Shown piece by piece: positions 8,653 to 18,361 of a stretch of DNA of 64,000 nucleotides. The DNA comes from Candidatus Poseidoniaceae archaeon. GTDB taxonomy: Archaea; Thermoplasmatota; Poseidoniia; Poseidoniales; Poseidoniaceae. The stretch covers positions 263,279 to 327,278 of the forward strand of contig CASIAI010000001.1 of the NCBI GenBank assembly GCA_949372655.1. The letters run 5' to 3'. The notes under the pieces were generated by a model that searched no databases, was not told the DNA's origin, and worked only from the letters and a program-made list of their open reading frames with translations. The translations under genes were made by a program, and so were the position numbers. Every line of letters begins with the position of its first letter. The first letter of the stretch is position 1.

Positions 8653-9579
8653 ATTAATAGATTTGATTAATTCAGTCAACATATTATTTCTTGGAGTTGC
8701 AATTCCGTACCTTTCTGCTCTTTGTACAACTACTTGGTTTAGAAACTCTATTTCAGTAGACCTGCCTTTCTTTACATCTTGTAACATACTACAGAAGTTA
8801 TTTGATGTTGATTTAATAACTTCATGTAATCTAGAGTTCAGTTCTTCATCCGAAGGTAGATTTACTCTTTCCTGCCTTGCAATATTAGCCCCTTCTATCA
8901 TTATCGAGGAACATAATTCGAATAGATTAGATTGTAATAGAAATCCATTTTCGCATCCTATCAAAGCAGCCACAGGGTTAATTGCAATGTTTAGTAAGAC
9001 TTTGCTCCACACTAATTTTCTTCCATCATCTTCCCATTTAGGGTTCAATCCTGACTCTGAAAGAAGATTCATTACTAATTTTGCTTCGTTTAATCCTGGT
9101 CCTTCACCAAATTGACCTATCGAGATATTACCTCTACCTGCCCAATTTACAATTCCTGGTGCAGGCCTCCAAGCGCCATGTGATATCGATGCTGCAAATA
9201 CTCGATGAGGTCCGAAGAAATCCATACACACCTCTACATGCCCAAGTCCATTACTTAAACAAATCACTTTAGAATTTTCATTCAATAAATTTATTGATTT
9301 CTCCATAAGAGATACTACGTCATTAGCCTTACAGGTAATGAATAAAATATCAATTTGTTTTTCCAAGCCGGTGTAAAAACCCACTTCATCTAAAGAAATA
9401 ATCATTGATTCATCTTTGATAGTAAATGAATCTAAGCCTTCAACCTCAATGCCATTTAGTGCCATTGCAGAACCATGCTCCCCTCTGGCATGTATCAAAA
9501 TATTATCAACACCATAATTAGAAATCTTAGCAGCAATCAAAGAGCCGATTGAACCGGCTCCCAATATAGCTACATTCAA
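8647..9579 (-). CDS. panE: Ketopantoate reductase family protein (PanE/ApbA)
   Basis: The family reduces 2-dehydropantoate to pantoate with NADPH in coenzyme A synthesis. The Rossmann motif GAGSIG is at residues 7-12. A catalytic-Lys region is visible in DDGRKLVWSKVLLNIAINPV, with the family's Asn/Asn-Pro pair. The C-terminal KGRSTEIEFLNQVVVQRA helix is the usual substrate-domain signature. I place the start at TTG 9579, which has GAGGT 7 bases upstream and lies just after the stop of the preceding gene; the longer frame would intrude into that gene. The product is 310 aa, typical of the family. Its terminal TCATGA is shared with the nadB stop on the other strand. Substrate specificity within the family is not proven by sequence. 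Confidence 0.88.
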   Translation of the reverse strand: MNVAILGAGSIGSLIAAKISNYGVDNILIHARGEHGSAMALNGIEVEGLDSFTIKDESMIISLDEVGFYTGLEKQIDILFITCKANDVVSLMEKSINLLNENSKVICLSNGLGHVEVCMDFFGPHRVFAASISHGAWRPAPGIVNWAGRGNISIGQFGEGPGLNEAKLVMNLLSESGLNPKWEDDGRKLVWSKVLLNIAINPVAALIGCENGFLLQSNLFELCSSIMIEGANIARQERVNLPSDEELNSRLHEVIKSTSNNFCSMLQDVKKGRSTEIEFLNQVVVQRAERYGIATPRNNMLTELIKSINS

Positions 9580-9589
9580 TTTATCAACC

Positions 9590-12157
9590 TCACATATAAC
9601 TTCCAAGATAAATGTATACTTGGCCATCTTGATGGTCCAGTCGCATTGTTGAAAAGGTACTATTAGATGGTGAAAAGTCGAAATTATTGACACCTTGTTT
9701 GAGGGTCGAGGTTGATTCTAGTAGCATCCATTCCTCTGCCCCATCCCCTAAAGTAGTCTGGATAATATTAATTGGAATCGATTCATTGGAGGGGTTATAA
9801 ATCTCAAAGTCTGCCATTTCTGGATGTAATAAAGTCCCATTCATTGCCGCAGCCCAAATATTTGTCCATAACCGATGCATAACTCCTTCACGAATCAAAA
9901 CCAATTCAGGTCCCCTTTCTACTGATACATTAGTTTGAGGAAGTGGGTGATTTGGATTTGCACATATTGAGAGTTCATTAGAATCTGGAACCTTTAGAAT
10001 AATCGAAGTATTTTCTTTGATGCTAGGGATCTGTGCAATATCTCTATATTCCATATCCCAAATCCATGACTCATTTTCACTTGATGGCTTAGCAGGAGTA
10101 CTTACTTTTGGATCTAGAGCGCAATACTCTGTCGAAGTCGATAATATTTGGCCAGGACTCATTACTATACCCCAGCCTGAGACATTCGAGTCAGATATTT
10201 CCCACCCAGTTGAAGGAATTATGGCTCTGTTAGAAAGGCTCGGCTGACCTGGGAGGAAAATCGATTCACCCAGTTTAATTGTATTCAATTCGGTTGACCT
10301 CATCAAAATTATAGCGTCTTGACCACGTATACAAAGGGAATGAACTCCAGACTCTAATACGGTCTCTAGGCCTTGTTGCCCCTCAATCCAGTACATACGG
10401 GTTTGGAATTGAATTGATGAAGATTGAGGGAAAGACACATTTACTGGTTCGTCAGAATCTATAGAAAAAGATGCACATCTTTTAATTTCCCCATTGGAAT
10501 TTATTAATTCCCAATCAGACAAAGGATATGCCGGTAAGTCTGGATAAGCAAGTATAGTATCAAATTTAGCAACTGAATCAATGTATGTGATTAGATAGAA
10601 TTCTTCTGCCACCGGCTCAAAGTTGGAAATATTCCATGTTAAGTTAAGATAGACTGAAGAGCTTTTTCCAGGTAATATATCATCACCACAACCTAATTGT
10701 TCAATAGAAATAGAATCGTCATCACTACAAATCCAATTAACTTCCCAATTATTGGAAACAACCCCATCTAGCCTTGCTAAATCAAGCGACCAATGTTGGG
10801 TTATCGCTGAAGGATTAATCACTTCAACTTCCAAGTTACCGTACCAGGCACCTTCTTCTTCTATTATCTCAAATTGATCATCGAACTTATATTCAATTGA
10901 TTCATCCCAGTTTTCATCCATAGTAAAAGGCGTCTGACTTGGTAAAGAAATCATAAAAATTAGGAATAAAACCATGCCTATTCTAGAAACAGAGGTTGGC
11001 TCTATCCCTTTAGCTTCATCCAGAACTATTGGTACTCTTTTATCCGAACCCATAAATAAAAGTAAAGGGATTATTACACCTAATATTGGCAACCAAATAG
11101 TAAATCCTTCAAATGCTCCAAACATCCACGCAAATACTAGAATAATCATGAATAGGAAGAATTGGTTAGATGAGTTACGAGCATTATCTAAACCAACTCG
11201 AGCTACGAGTATACGACCTCCTGGGAATGTCGGTATTGGAAGAAGTGATATCCATCCATAGAAACACAGTAGAGTTCCTGCTTTAGTAAATGGATGAGCC
11301 CATAATAGCCTTACCGACATATCGTCAAAAGAGGCTATGCTGATTAAATTGACTAATAATGGGGAATCTGAAACATATTGCATCGAGGTTATTTCTACAA
11401 ACTCTGGAGTCATGAATAGCCCCCATATCCACAAGATTGTTCCAAAAGAAATGAAAATTAAAGGTACTGATAAGGATACCCAACCTAGAGACTGACGGTT
11501 CTTCCATGGCCTTGCATCCATCCGAGGTAGTGATGGAATAAGTAGTAAGCCAAAAGGCCAAATCAAGTATGATTTAGATAAAACTCCTAAACTGAATAGG
11601 GCAATTGTTGGCTCTGGAAGCGGAAATAGATGACCTACACGAATTCCATAACTTTCGGCCCATTTCTTTTGAATAAAGGAAGCAGCCAGCATAATTGAGA
11701 TTACTGGCAAGGCATATCCAATAATAGCATCAATCAAAAGAGACTCATGGAACCATCCGCCGTTTGGAATTGCTCCTTCCATCCAATACATCCCTGCCAA
11801 GGTCAGAGATATCGCAGTCAATGACCACATAGTCAGCAAACTCTTGGCCGATGGGAATTGCCTCTCGGGAAGAGGTAGAACCTGTAAAATCCAAGGATCT
11901 CCAAAATCTAATTTTATCATCCAACCTAACTTTTGCAAGTACCCATTGGCCTCATCTACAGATTCATGAACATCTTGCTCTTCTTTTGCATCTGCTTTCC
12001 AAACAGGCCACCGACTCCCACCTATTTCTCCATAAAGGTGGAAATATCTCTTGAGAATTGATTCTAATAGTTGCTTTTGATTCCAAGATTTCTTTTGGGC
12101 AATCAATTGTTCGACATCTTTCGAATCGTCGTTCGCGGCATCACTAAGACTTGACAT
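9590..12157 (-). CDS. Site-2-protease-like (M50) membrane protein lacking catalytic residues
   Basis: The 855-aa protein has a soluble N-terminus, about 6-8 membrane segments to residue ~400, and a ~430-residue domain after TMDENWDESIEYK that looks extracytoplasmic. The membrane half follows the EGY-like M50 layout: PWILQVLPLPE, a hydrophobic stretch, SYGIRVGHLFPLPEPTIALF, and HPFTKAGTLLCFYGWISLLP leading into TFPGGRILVARVG. In active enzymes the first block is preceded by HExxH and the last contains LDGGH. Here the HExxH position reads ASFIQ (about 159-163) and the second motif reads PGGR (312-315), so both sets of zinc ligands are missing. I infer a non-proteolytic pseudoprotease fused to a β-rich surface domain. 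A GAGGAAG ribosome binding site precedes ATG 12157. Confidence 0.7.
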   Translation of the reverse strand: MSSLSDAANDDSKDVEQLIAQKKSWNQKQLLESILKRYFHLYGEIGGSRWPVWKADAKEEQDVHESVDEANGYLQKLGWMIKLDFGDPWILQVLPLPERQFPSAKSLLTMWSLTAISLTLAGMYWMEGAIPNGGWFHESLLIDAIIGYALPVISIMLAASFIQKKWAESYGIRVGHLFPLPEPTIALFSLGVLSKSYLIWPFGLLLIPSLPRMDARPWKNRQSLGWVSLSVPLIFISFGTILWIWGLFMTPEFVEITSMQYVSDSPLLVNLISIASFDDMSVRLLWAHPFTKAGTLLCFYGWISLLPIPTFPGGRILVARVGLDNARNSSNQFFLFMIILVFAWMFGAFEGFTIWLPILGVIIPLLLFMGSDKRVPIVLDEAKGIEPTSVSRIGMVLFLIFMISLPSQTPFTMDENWDESIEYKFDDQFEIIEEEGAWYGNLEVEVINPSAITQHWSLDLARLDGVVSNNWEVNWICSDDDSISIEQLGCGDDILPGKSSSVYLNLTWNISNFEPVAEEFYLITYIDSVAKFDTILAYPDLPAYPLSDWELINSNGEIKRCASFSIDSDEPVNVSFPQSSSIQFQTRMYWIEGQQGLETVLESGVHSLCIRGQDAIILMRSTELNTIKLGESIFLPGQPSLSNRAIIPSTGWEISDSNVSGWGIVMSPGQILSTSTEYCALDPKVSTPAKPSSENESWIWDMEYRDIAQIPSIKENTSIILKVPDSNELSICANPNHPLPQTNVSVERGPELVLIREGVMHRLWTNIWAAAMNGTLLHPEMADFEIYNPSNESIPINIIQTTLGDGAEEWMLLESTSTLKQGVNNFDFSPSNSTFSTMRLDHQDGQVYIYLGSYM

Positions 12158-12230
12158 ACGACTTCCTCGGTATCAACCTGTGAGTCCTTCCCTACTTTAA
12201 CCATCGGCGGATAAATGATTAAAATTATAA

Positions 12231-12848
12231 TCACTTGTTCTTGAAACGCTTTAAACGGAATGTCTCTTCTCTTTCCATTTCTTCAAGACGTAGTTGTATA
12301 AACACTCTCGCCTCTTCAAGTTCTGGTATCACTTTGAATTCAAGGGCATTTACACGCCTCTTCGTTGCTTCTATTTCTTCTAAAAGCCTCTTCAGTGTGG
12401 CTTCCATCTCAGAAGCAGTTACGATTTTCCCAATCAAGTTACTAAAGGATTCTCCAGCCTCATCGATATAAGGAGAAGAACCTATGTAACCTACTCCTCT
12501 TTCTTTGAATGTCGATTTCAAATTAGAACCGCTAACGCTAGGAACAACAACTCCCATGATATTTCGTCTTTCTACCTCTACTTCAGGGTGGGCACTATTG
12601 GCTATTGCCGTTGCTCTGACTGCCAATCCACCTTCGATAGCATTTGCCAAATCGATTCTTTGCTTAGCCAAACGATAAGATTCTGTCAAATCACGCTTTG
12701 CTTCAATCATCTTTGACAATAATTGACGGAATTCATGAAACAAACCATCTCTCTTCATTTTCAGAAGTTTATATCCATTCTTGGTTTGTTTAATCCTAGC
12801 CTTGAGCTTGATTAGTTCACTTCTTGTTGGTTTAATGTCCAAAGCCAT
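12231..12848 (-). CDS. atpD: A-type ATP synthase subunit D (central stalk)
   Basis: Subunit D is the coiled-coil axle that rotates inside the A3B3 hexamer. The N-terminus DIKPTRSELIKLKARIKQTKNGYKLLKMKRDGL and the C-terminal helix, rich in KRRVNALEFKVIPELEEARV, are the two halves of the antiparallel coiled coil characteristic of V/A-ATPase subunit D. At 205 aa it matches the usual length. GAGGTG lies 7 bases before the ATG. It is last in the operon order H-I-K-E-C-F-A-B-D. Confidence 0.95.
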   Translation of the reverse strand: MALDIKPTRSELIKLKARIKQTKNGYKLLKMKRDGLFHEFRQLLSKMIEAKRDLTESYRLAKQRIDLANAIEGGLAVRATAIANSAHPEVEVERRNIMGVVVPSVSGSNLKSTFKERGVGYIGSSPYIDEAGESFSNLIGKIVTASEMEATLKRLLEEIEATKRRVNALEFKVIPELEEARVFIQLRLEEMEREETFRLKRFKNK

Positions 12849-12872
12849 GAAAAATCACCTCAATTATCGTAT

Positions 12873-14252
12873 TCACTCTCTGTTCTCGGGATGATACTTT
12901 TCAATCCACTTTTGGTCAAGACGTACTAGATACTTGGTATCAATAGATGACATCAAAGACCAGCAAAGGTCTAGTGTTTCTTCTATAGAACGGTCTTCAT
13001 CTCTAGTTTGCCTTAGGAACTTATCTTCAAAGACACCGGAGAAAACAAGTAATTGCTTGTCACGCTCATTCAAAGCATCTTCACCAACAATGGCAACAAG
13101 TCCTCTCAGTTCACGACCCTGAGCATAAGCTGCATACATTTGGTCAGATACTGATTTGTGGTCTTCTCTAGTAGTTTTCTCACCAATACAGGAACCCATC
13201 AAACGAGACAATGAAGGTAATACATTGATCGGTGGATAAATTCCTTGTTGGTGCAATTCACGAGAAATTACAATCTGTCCTTCAGTAATATATCCTGAAA
13301 GATCAGGGATTGGGTGAGTAATATCATCACCAGGCATTGTTAAAATCGGGAATTGAGTAATTGAACCCTTCTTACCCTTAACAATTCCAGCACGCTCGTA
13401 AAGCATTGCCAAATCTGTGTACATATATCCTGGGTAACCTCTCCTACCTGGAACTTCTTCACGTGCTGCCCCAATTTGCCTCAAAGCATCACAGTAGTTT
13501 GTCATATCAGTATAGATGACCAAAACGTGGTAATCTTTCTCGAAAGCCAAGTACTCTGCTGCTGTCAAAGCAAGACGTGGAGTAATAATCCTCTCAACCG
13601 CAGGGTCGTCTGCAAGGTTAACAAACAGTACTGCATTCTCTAGAGCGCCGGTTCTTTCCAAATCAGAACGGAAGAAATTATATTCTTCAGCAGTAATTCC
13701 CATAGCACAGAATACTACAATAAATTCTTCATCTGAACCCTTTAGTTTTGCTTGACGTGCAATTTGTAGAGCGATATCATTGTGAGGAAGTCCTGATGCG
13801 GAGAAAATTGGAAGTTTCTGTCCACGAACAAGTGTTGTACAACAGTCGATTGCTGAAATTCCTGTTTGGATGAAATCGTGAGGACTTTGACGGCTATATG
13901 GATTGATAGCTGCCCCAATAATATCTGCCTTTTCATCAGCAACAATTTGTGGTCCACCATCTCTTGGTCTACCTGCTCCATCGAGGATTCTTCCTACAAG
14001 TTCAGTACTAACTGGAAGTTTAAACACATCCCCCATGAAAGTAACTCCTGCTTCTCTGTCAATCTTTGCAGTACCTTCGAAAACTTGAACGATGACTAAG
14101 TCATCTGAGGTATCGAGTACTTGTCCGTTCTTGATTGTACCATTGGATAATCTCAAAGTAACAATTTCACCAAATGCTACAGGCTCAGTTTTATTCAAAA
14201 AGACCAATGGTCCCTTAACGTCAGTAATTGTTCTGTATTCTTTTCCACTCAT
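12873..14252 (-). CDS. atpB: A-type ATP synthase subunit B (regulatory)
   Basis: Subunit B is the non-catalytic nucleotide-binding partner of subunit A in the A3B3 head. The sequence is the standard B type: [20 protein letters not shown] at the start, and [20 protein letters not shown] in place of a full Walker A. The conserved [41 protein letters not shown] and [17 protein letters not shown] blocks follow. The length of 459 aa is normal. A GGAGGG ribosome binding site precedes ATG 14252, and 11 bases separate it from the atpA stop. Confidence 0.97.
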   Translation of the reverse strand: MSGKEYRTITDVKGPLVFLNKTEPVAFGEIVTLRLSNGTIKNGQVLDTSDDLVIVQVFEGTAKIDREAGVTFMGDVFKLPVSTELVGRILDGAGRPRDGGPQIVADEKADIIGAAINPYSRQSPHDFIQTGISAIDCCTTLVRGQKLPIFSASGLPHNDIALQIARQAKLKGSDEEFIVVFCAMGITAEEYNFFRSDLERTGALENAVLFVNLADDPAVERIITPRLALTAAEYLAFEKDYHVLVIYTDMTNYCDALRQIGAAREEVPGRRGYPGYMYTDLAMLYERAGIVKGKKGSITQFPILTMPGDDITHPIPDLSGYITEGQIVISRELHQQGIYPPINVLPSLSRLMGSCIGEKTTREDHKSVSDQMYAAYAQGRELRGLVAIVGEDALNERDKQLLVFSGVFEDKFLRQTRDEDRSIEETLDLCWSLMSSIDTKYLVRLDQKWIEKYHPENRE

Positions 14253-14263
14253 GTTTATCCCTC

Positions 14264-16003
14264 CTAGTTCTCCTCTACCGTATTGGCGATTTCTTCATTC
14301 ATTGATTTTATCATTCCTTCGATGGTATCGATATATCCTTTCTCGAACCTTCCTCTCATCAAGTCGGTTCTTGCTGGGATGTTTACGACATCGTTTAGTT
14401 GTCCGCCATTAGCCATTGCAGACTTAGCAGCATCTTGGAAAGATAGGATGGCTTTAGCCATCTTATATTGCAAATGGATGTCACAGTATGCATCGACTTC
14501 GTGGAAACCATTCTGTTGTAAGAAGAATTCACGAATCATTCTTGCGACTTCAAGAGTTAATTGCTGGTCGACTGGTAGAGCATCAGAACCGACCAATTGT
14601 ACAATCTCTTGTAATTCAGCCTCAACCTGTAATAGACCGCTAATCTGTGTTCTTACTTCAGGGAAGTCTTGGGCTATGTTATCTCTAAACCACTGGTCAA
14701 GACTCTGTGGATAGAGTGAATAAGAATTCAGCCAGTTAATCGCAGGGAAGTGTCTCTGTCTTGCAAGACCTGCATCCAGACCCCAGAATACCTTGACAAT
14801 TCTCAATGTTCCTTGAGAAACTGGTTCAGATATATCTCCACCTGGTGGAGATACTGCACCAATAACTGTTACTGATCCATCATCACCATTCAAAGTTTCA
14901 ACACGACCTGCTCTTTCGTAGAATTCTGCAATTCTTGAAGATAAGTAAGCAGGATATCCTTCTTCACCAGGCATTTCTTCAAGACGTGATGAAATTTCAC
15001 GCATTGCTTCTGCCCATCTGGAAGTTGAGTCAGCCATCAAAGCCACATCATATCCCATATCACGGAAATACTCAGCGATGGTAATTCCAGTGTACACAGA
15101 TGCCTCACGAGCAGCAACAGGCATATTGGAAGTATTAGCAATCATAACGGTTCGTTCCATCAATGGCTTGCCGGTGTTCGGGTCAATCAGGTGAGGGAAC
15201 TCATCAAGAACTTCAGTCATCTCGTTTCCTCTCTCACCACATCCAATATAGACAACAAGTTGTGCATCGGAATATTTTGCTAACGATTGTTGTGTAACTG
15301 TCTTACCAGACCCAAATGGACCAGGGATTCCAGCTGCTCCACCTTTAGCAAGTGGGAACAGGAAATCAAGAATCCTCATACCAGTAACTAGTGGTGTGTC
15401 AGGAGCATACTTTTGTCGATAAGGACGAGGAGTTCTGACCGGCCACTTCTGCATCATTTGTAATTCAGAACCATCATCGAGTACACAAACGGTTTGAGTT
15501 ACATTGAAATCTCCTGATTCAATTGACTTTACTTTTCCGCTCATGCCTGGAGGTACCATAATTTTGTGAACTATAGTCTCTGTCTCTTGGACATTTCCGA
15601 TTACTTGTCCGCTTTCTAACGAGTCACCTTTTGCGACTATAGGTTCAAACTTCCAAGTTCTTTCTAAGTCGAAAGCGTCTGCATCGACTCCTCTAGTAAT
15701 GAATACTCCCATTACTTCTTCAAGAGTTGCCAGTGGTCTTTGGATTCCATCATAAATCTGGGTCAAAAGACCTGGACCCAAAGATACTGAAAGTGTTTCT
15801 TCAGTATTCAAAACGGGTTCACCTGGTCTAATTCCTGACGTATCTTCGTATACTTGAATTACCGCTTTATCACCGTGTAATTCAATTACTTCGCCCATTA
15901 GTCCTTCTTCGCCAACTCTAACGACGTCGTACATCGCTGCTTTCATTCCAGTTGCGGTCACAACAGGACCGGATATTCGATATATTACTCCTTCATTACT
16001 CAT
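14264..16003 (-). CDS. atpA: A-type ATP synthase subunit A (catalytic)
   Basis: Subunit A carries out ATP synthesis or hydrolysis. The P-loop GPFGSGKT is at residues 228-235. The [15 protein letters not shown] catalytic glutamate region, [20 protein letters not shown] and [20 protein letters not shown] are all present. The ~90-residue non-homologous bulge that distinguishes A from B ([18 protein letters not shown] and onward) precedes the P-loop. The 579-aa length is typical and no intein is inserted at the P-loop. GGAGG is upstream of ATG 16003. Confidence 0.98.
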   Translation of the reverse strand: MSNEGVIYRISGPVVTATGMKAAMYDVVRVGEEGLMGEVIELHGDKAVIQVYEDTSGIRPGEPVLNTEETLSVSLGPGLLTQIYDGIQRPLATLEEVMGVFITRGVDADAFDLERTWKFEPIVAKGDSLESGQVIGNVQETETIVHKIMVPPGMSGKVKSIESGDFNVTQTVCVLDDGSELQMMQKWPVRTPRPYRQKYAPDTPLVTGMRILDFLFPLAKGGAAGIPGPFGSGKTVTQQSLAKYSDAQLVVYIGCGERGNEMTEVLDEFPHLIDPNTGKPLMERTVMIANTSNMPVAAREASVYTGITIAEYFRDMGYDVALMADSTSRWAEAMREISSRLEEMPGEEGYPAYLSSRIAEFYERAGRVETLNGDDGSVTVIGAVSPPGGDISEPVSQGTLRIVKVFWGLDAGLARQRHFPAINWLNSYSLYPQSLDQWFRDNIAQDFPEVRTQISGLLQVEAELQEIVQLVGSDALPVDQQLTLEVARMIREFFLQQNGFHEVDAYCDIHLQYKMAKAILSFQDAAKSAMANGGQLNDVVNIPARTDLMRGRFEKGYIDTIEGMIKSMNEEIANTVEEN

Positions 16004-16031
16004 ATTTTTTCCTCCATTTTTTGTTGGAATA

Positions 16032-16331
16032 TCATTTCCATAAGTCGACTCCTATTGCCTTACGAATTGTATCACGCAAGGTTGTATCCTCTTCTGTACC
16101 AATTCCAAGTACAGTAGGGGTTACTGATGCCGAAAGCCTGTTTCTTAAGCGATCTGGCAATGCTGCAAGTATTGCGGAGTCGATAACCACAATACCTACA
16201 TTTTTATCATTGAGAAGAGATTTCAGGGATGAAGCCATTTCATCATCATTCTCAGGATTAGTTATATTTGAGATTCCAGCAAGCTGGAATCCTAAAGTGA
16301 ATTCTGGTGAACCTATTACTGCTAAATCCAT
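16032..16331 (-). CDS. atpF: A-type ATP synthase subunit F
   Basis: Subunit F is a small CheY-like Rossmann-fold protein attached to subunit D in the rotor. The 99-aa sequence begins [20 protein letters not shown] and has [20 protein letters not shown], matching the family β-α pattern. AAGGTGGAATT precedes the ATG. Its place between atpC and atpA is the standard archaeal order and supports the call for such a short protein. Confidence 0.92.
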   Translation of the reverse strand: MDLAVIGSPEFTLGFQLAGISNITNPENDDEMASSLKSLLNDKNVGIVVIDSAILAALPDRLRNRLSASVTPTVLGIGTEEDTTLRDTIRKAIGVDLWK

Positions 16332-16341
16332 AATTCCACCT

Positions 16342-17376
16342 TCACATTATATGTGCCTCTAACACATCTTCAGGTAGACCAGCAAGCCTACCTCTAACTA
16401 TAATTCTTAAATCTGCAACCTCTTGAACTTTCATACAAATGTAGTGAATAATCGGTAATGCGGATACAGGATGTAAATAACTCATTCTTTGCATGAAATT
16501 ATGCTCTTGGTTCTTGAACCAAGTGATCACAGGATCTAAGCTTCTAACTGACTTAGACTTCGAAATAAGTTGTTCGAATTCGGCAAAGTCAAACTTACTA
16601 GAAGCCCTCAATATATCCATCATAGAGTCCTTTCCACCGGCAGCAATGGATGAAAAGGCGCTACTAGGTATTAGTTTGCCACCAGAAATTAATAATTCGG
16701 AAATTTCTTCCGAATCTATACCTACTGATTCAGCTTCTAATATATTCAAGATATTTCGATGGTCAATTTCCATACCAAGATAATTCCTAAGATATCTGGT
16801 TGAAGGTTTAGTTGACGATAGTGACTTGATTGCATGTATGAAGTAGTGCCTATCCAAGGCATCTTCATACTCGGAAAGTCTGGCATCCTCTGGCAGAGCC
16901 ATCAAGGAAGAGCCAAACGACTTCCTACGCATTTGAGTGACTGCAGAGCGTAAATCATCGGAATTCTCGATTATCTTAAGCCAAGGGGTATTAATTTGGT
17001 TTAGTTCAGGTAATATTGAGTGTGAGACTTTATCCAAGTCTACATCATTCATTACCGCTCGTAAAACTACCTTTGCATTTTGATATTCAAATCTGGAAGT
17101 ATAAACTTCTACCAGTGATTTAACTTTGCCAGTACACATCGAAACTATCTCTTTAAGTTCCGCCTCAAGGTTATGAGTCAGTGCGGCTTCAACTAAGTCT
17201 CCACCGTTAAATTTACCAGCATACAAGTTTATTTCATCGGCATAACCAATGTTACTTACAGCTACAGTCAACTGATCTGGTGATTGGTGAATCAATTGAC
17301 GCATACGCGTCAGATCTGCAAGTTTATTTCGACGGGATTTAGCCCTCGAAGCAACATAAGCAGTATTACCAAGCAC
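16342..17376 (-). CDS. atpC: A-type ATP synthase subunit C (d-type)
   Basis: Subunit C (homologue of eukaryotic V-ATPase d) links the central stalk to the c-ring. The ~344-aa helical sequence opens with YVASRAKSRRNKLADLTRMR and has repeated segments such as KVVLRAVMNDVDLDKVSHSI, as in AtpC/NtpC. It ends RIIVRGRLAGLPEDVLEAHI, a conserved family end. I chose the GTG at 17376 because AGGTG lies 6 bases upstream; the upstream GTG at 17385 is part of that ribosome binding site. The start region lies within about 10 bases of the atpE stop. Confidence 0.93.
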   Translation of the reverse strand: MLGNTAYVASRAKSRRNKLADLTRMRQLIHQSPDQLTVAVSNIGYADEINLYAGKFNGGDLVEAALTHNLEAELKEIVSMCTGKVKSLVEVYTSRFEYQNAKVVLRAVMNDVDLDKVSHSILPELNQINTPWLKIIENSDDLRSAVTQMRRKSFGSSLMALPEDARLSEYEDALDRHYFIHAIKSLSSTKPSTRYLRNYLGMEIDHRNILNILEAESVGIDSEEISELLISGGKLIPSSAFSSIAAGGKDSMMDILRASSKFDFAEFEQLISKSKSVRSLDPVITWFKNQEHNFMQRMSYLHPVSALPIIHYICMKVQEVADLRIIVRGRLAGLPEDVLEAHIM

Positions 17377-17385
17377 AATAATCAC

Positions 17386-17949
17386 CTAACCAAACAATAT
17401 CGAGTTCACTGAAGACAGTGAATCATTCCAAGCATTTTCTAAAAGGGTATCAAATCTCATATCATATGAAATCGAACCATCAGGTGCTTCAAGGATAAAA
17501 CCTCCAAGTCCATCAACTGATTCTCCAACTTTTCTTTTGCCGCTAAGCCCATCTAGAGCTTTACGGTCAACTTCTACTGGTCTTATGATATAATCAGCAC
17601 CAGCCATTTTTCCAGCATTGGTCATCATAGATTTTAGCATACTAGCCCTGCCTTTGAAGCCAGGGTCTGCTAATTGTTCTCTAACAGAATCATGAGTAGC
17701 ATCCAAGACTTTACGCCTAGCGATCAAAATTTCTTTTTGATTTGCTTGGCGAGCGCTCGCGACTACTTCTCTTGCGATTTGAACAGATTCTCTTTCTGCT
17801 CTAACATCTGCTTCACTACGAATACTCTCTGCTTTACTTTCTGCCTCAGATAAAATCTCATCGGCTTCGGCTTTAGCTTTCTTGATTATCGCTTTCGCTT
17901 CAGCAGATGCTGAAGCTGCGATATCCTTTGCTAATGTTTCTAGTGTCAT
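17386..17949 (-). CDS. atpE: A-type ATP synthase subunit E (peripheral stalk)
   Basis: Subunit E pairs with subunit H to form the peripheral stator stalks. The N-terminal half is an Ala/Glu/Lys-rich right-handed coiled coil (AEAKAIIKKAKAEADEILSE). The C-terminal globular part has GADYIIRPVEVDRKALDG and LGGFILEAPDGSISYDMRFD, the latter close to the family motif GGvilts.dG.i...nTfe. ATG 17949 is preferred over the in-frame TTG at 17964 because GGAGGAAATTAAG precedes it. The product is 187 aa, of normal length. Confidence 0.93.
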   Translation of the reverse strand: MTLETLAKDIAASASAEAKAIIKKAKAEADEILSEAESKAESIRSEADVRAERESVQIAREVVASARQANQKEILIARRKVLDATHDSVREQLADPGFKGRASMLKSMMTNAGKMAGADYIIRPVEVDRKALDGLSGKRKVGESVDGLGGFILEAPDGSISYDMRFDTLLENAWNDSLSSVNSILFG

Positions 17950-18010
17950 CTTAATTTCCTCCAAATACCTTTCGAGACCCTACCTTAAGTAGGGTTTCGA
18001 AGGAACTTCC

Positions 18011-18331
18011 TCATTGAAGGAAGAGCGGCAATGCACCAAGAATCACGATTGATTCTGGCAACGCTGTAAAGATAAGCGCGACACCGAACTTGCTTCCATC
18101 TTCAGCAAGCATTCCGACAGCAGCGCTACCAATAGCAGCTTGGGAGAAACCAGCGCCAATGGCCGCAAGACCAAGTGCTAGTCCAACACCGATCATGCCG
18201 ATGTCTCCGTTTATGTCGTTCGAATCGTCGTCGGTTGCTGCATCTTGTGCAGCGGCACCTTGTGCGACCAAGGTAAGTACCAACAGTACGATCAGTGTTC
18301 TTAGGCTCATTTTCAGGGTATTATTATTCAT
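18011..18331 (-). CDS. atpK: A-type ATP synthase proteolipid subunit K (c-ring)
   Basis: Subunit K oligomerises into the rotor ring that carries the coupling ion. The 106-aa product has a hydrophobic N-terminus (residues 9-23) ending AQGAAAQ, which looks like a cleavable signal peptide. An acidic linker DAATDDDSNDINGD follows, then two membrane helices. The ion-binding carboxylate is E93 in TALPESIVILG. TM1 carries Q64 in GFSQAAIGSAAV, next to the conserved AEDGSKFG loop. Q in TM1 with ES in TM2 resembles the ligand set of Na+-binding c-subunits, but this is suggestive only. GGAGGTAG precedes ATG 18331; the longer ORF to 18346 would include the ribosome binding site. It sits between atpI and atpE. 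Confidence 0.94.
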   Translation of the reverse strand: MNNNTLKMSLRTLIVLLVLTLVAQGAAAQDAATDDDSNDINGDIGMIGVGLALGLAAIGAGFSQAAIGSAAVGMLAEDGSKFGVALIFTALPESIVILGALPLFLQ

Positions 18332-18361
18332 TTTTGCTACCTCCATTTATTGTCCAGTGGA

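Noticed and set aside
10974-11261. Plus-strand frame over the site-2-protease-like gene
   Set aside because: Antisense shadow without a plausible start signal; the opposite strand has clear membrane-protein motifs.
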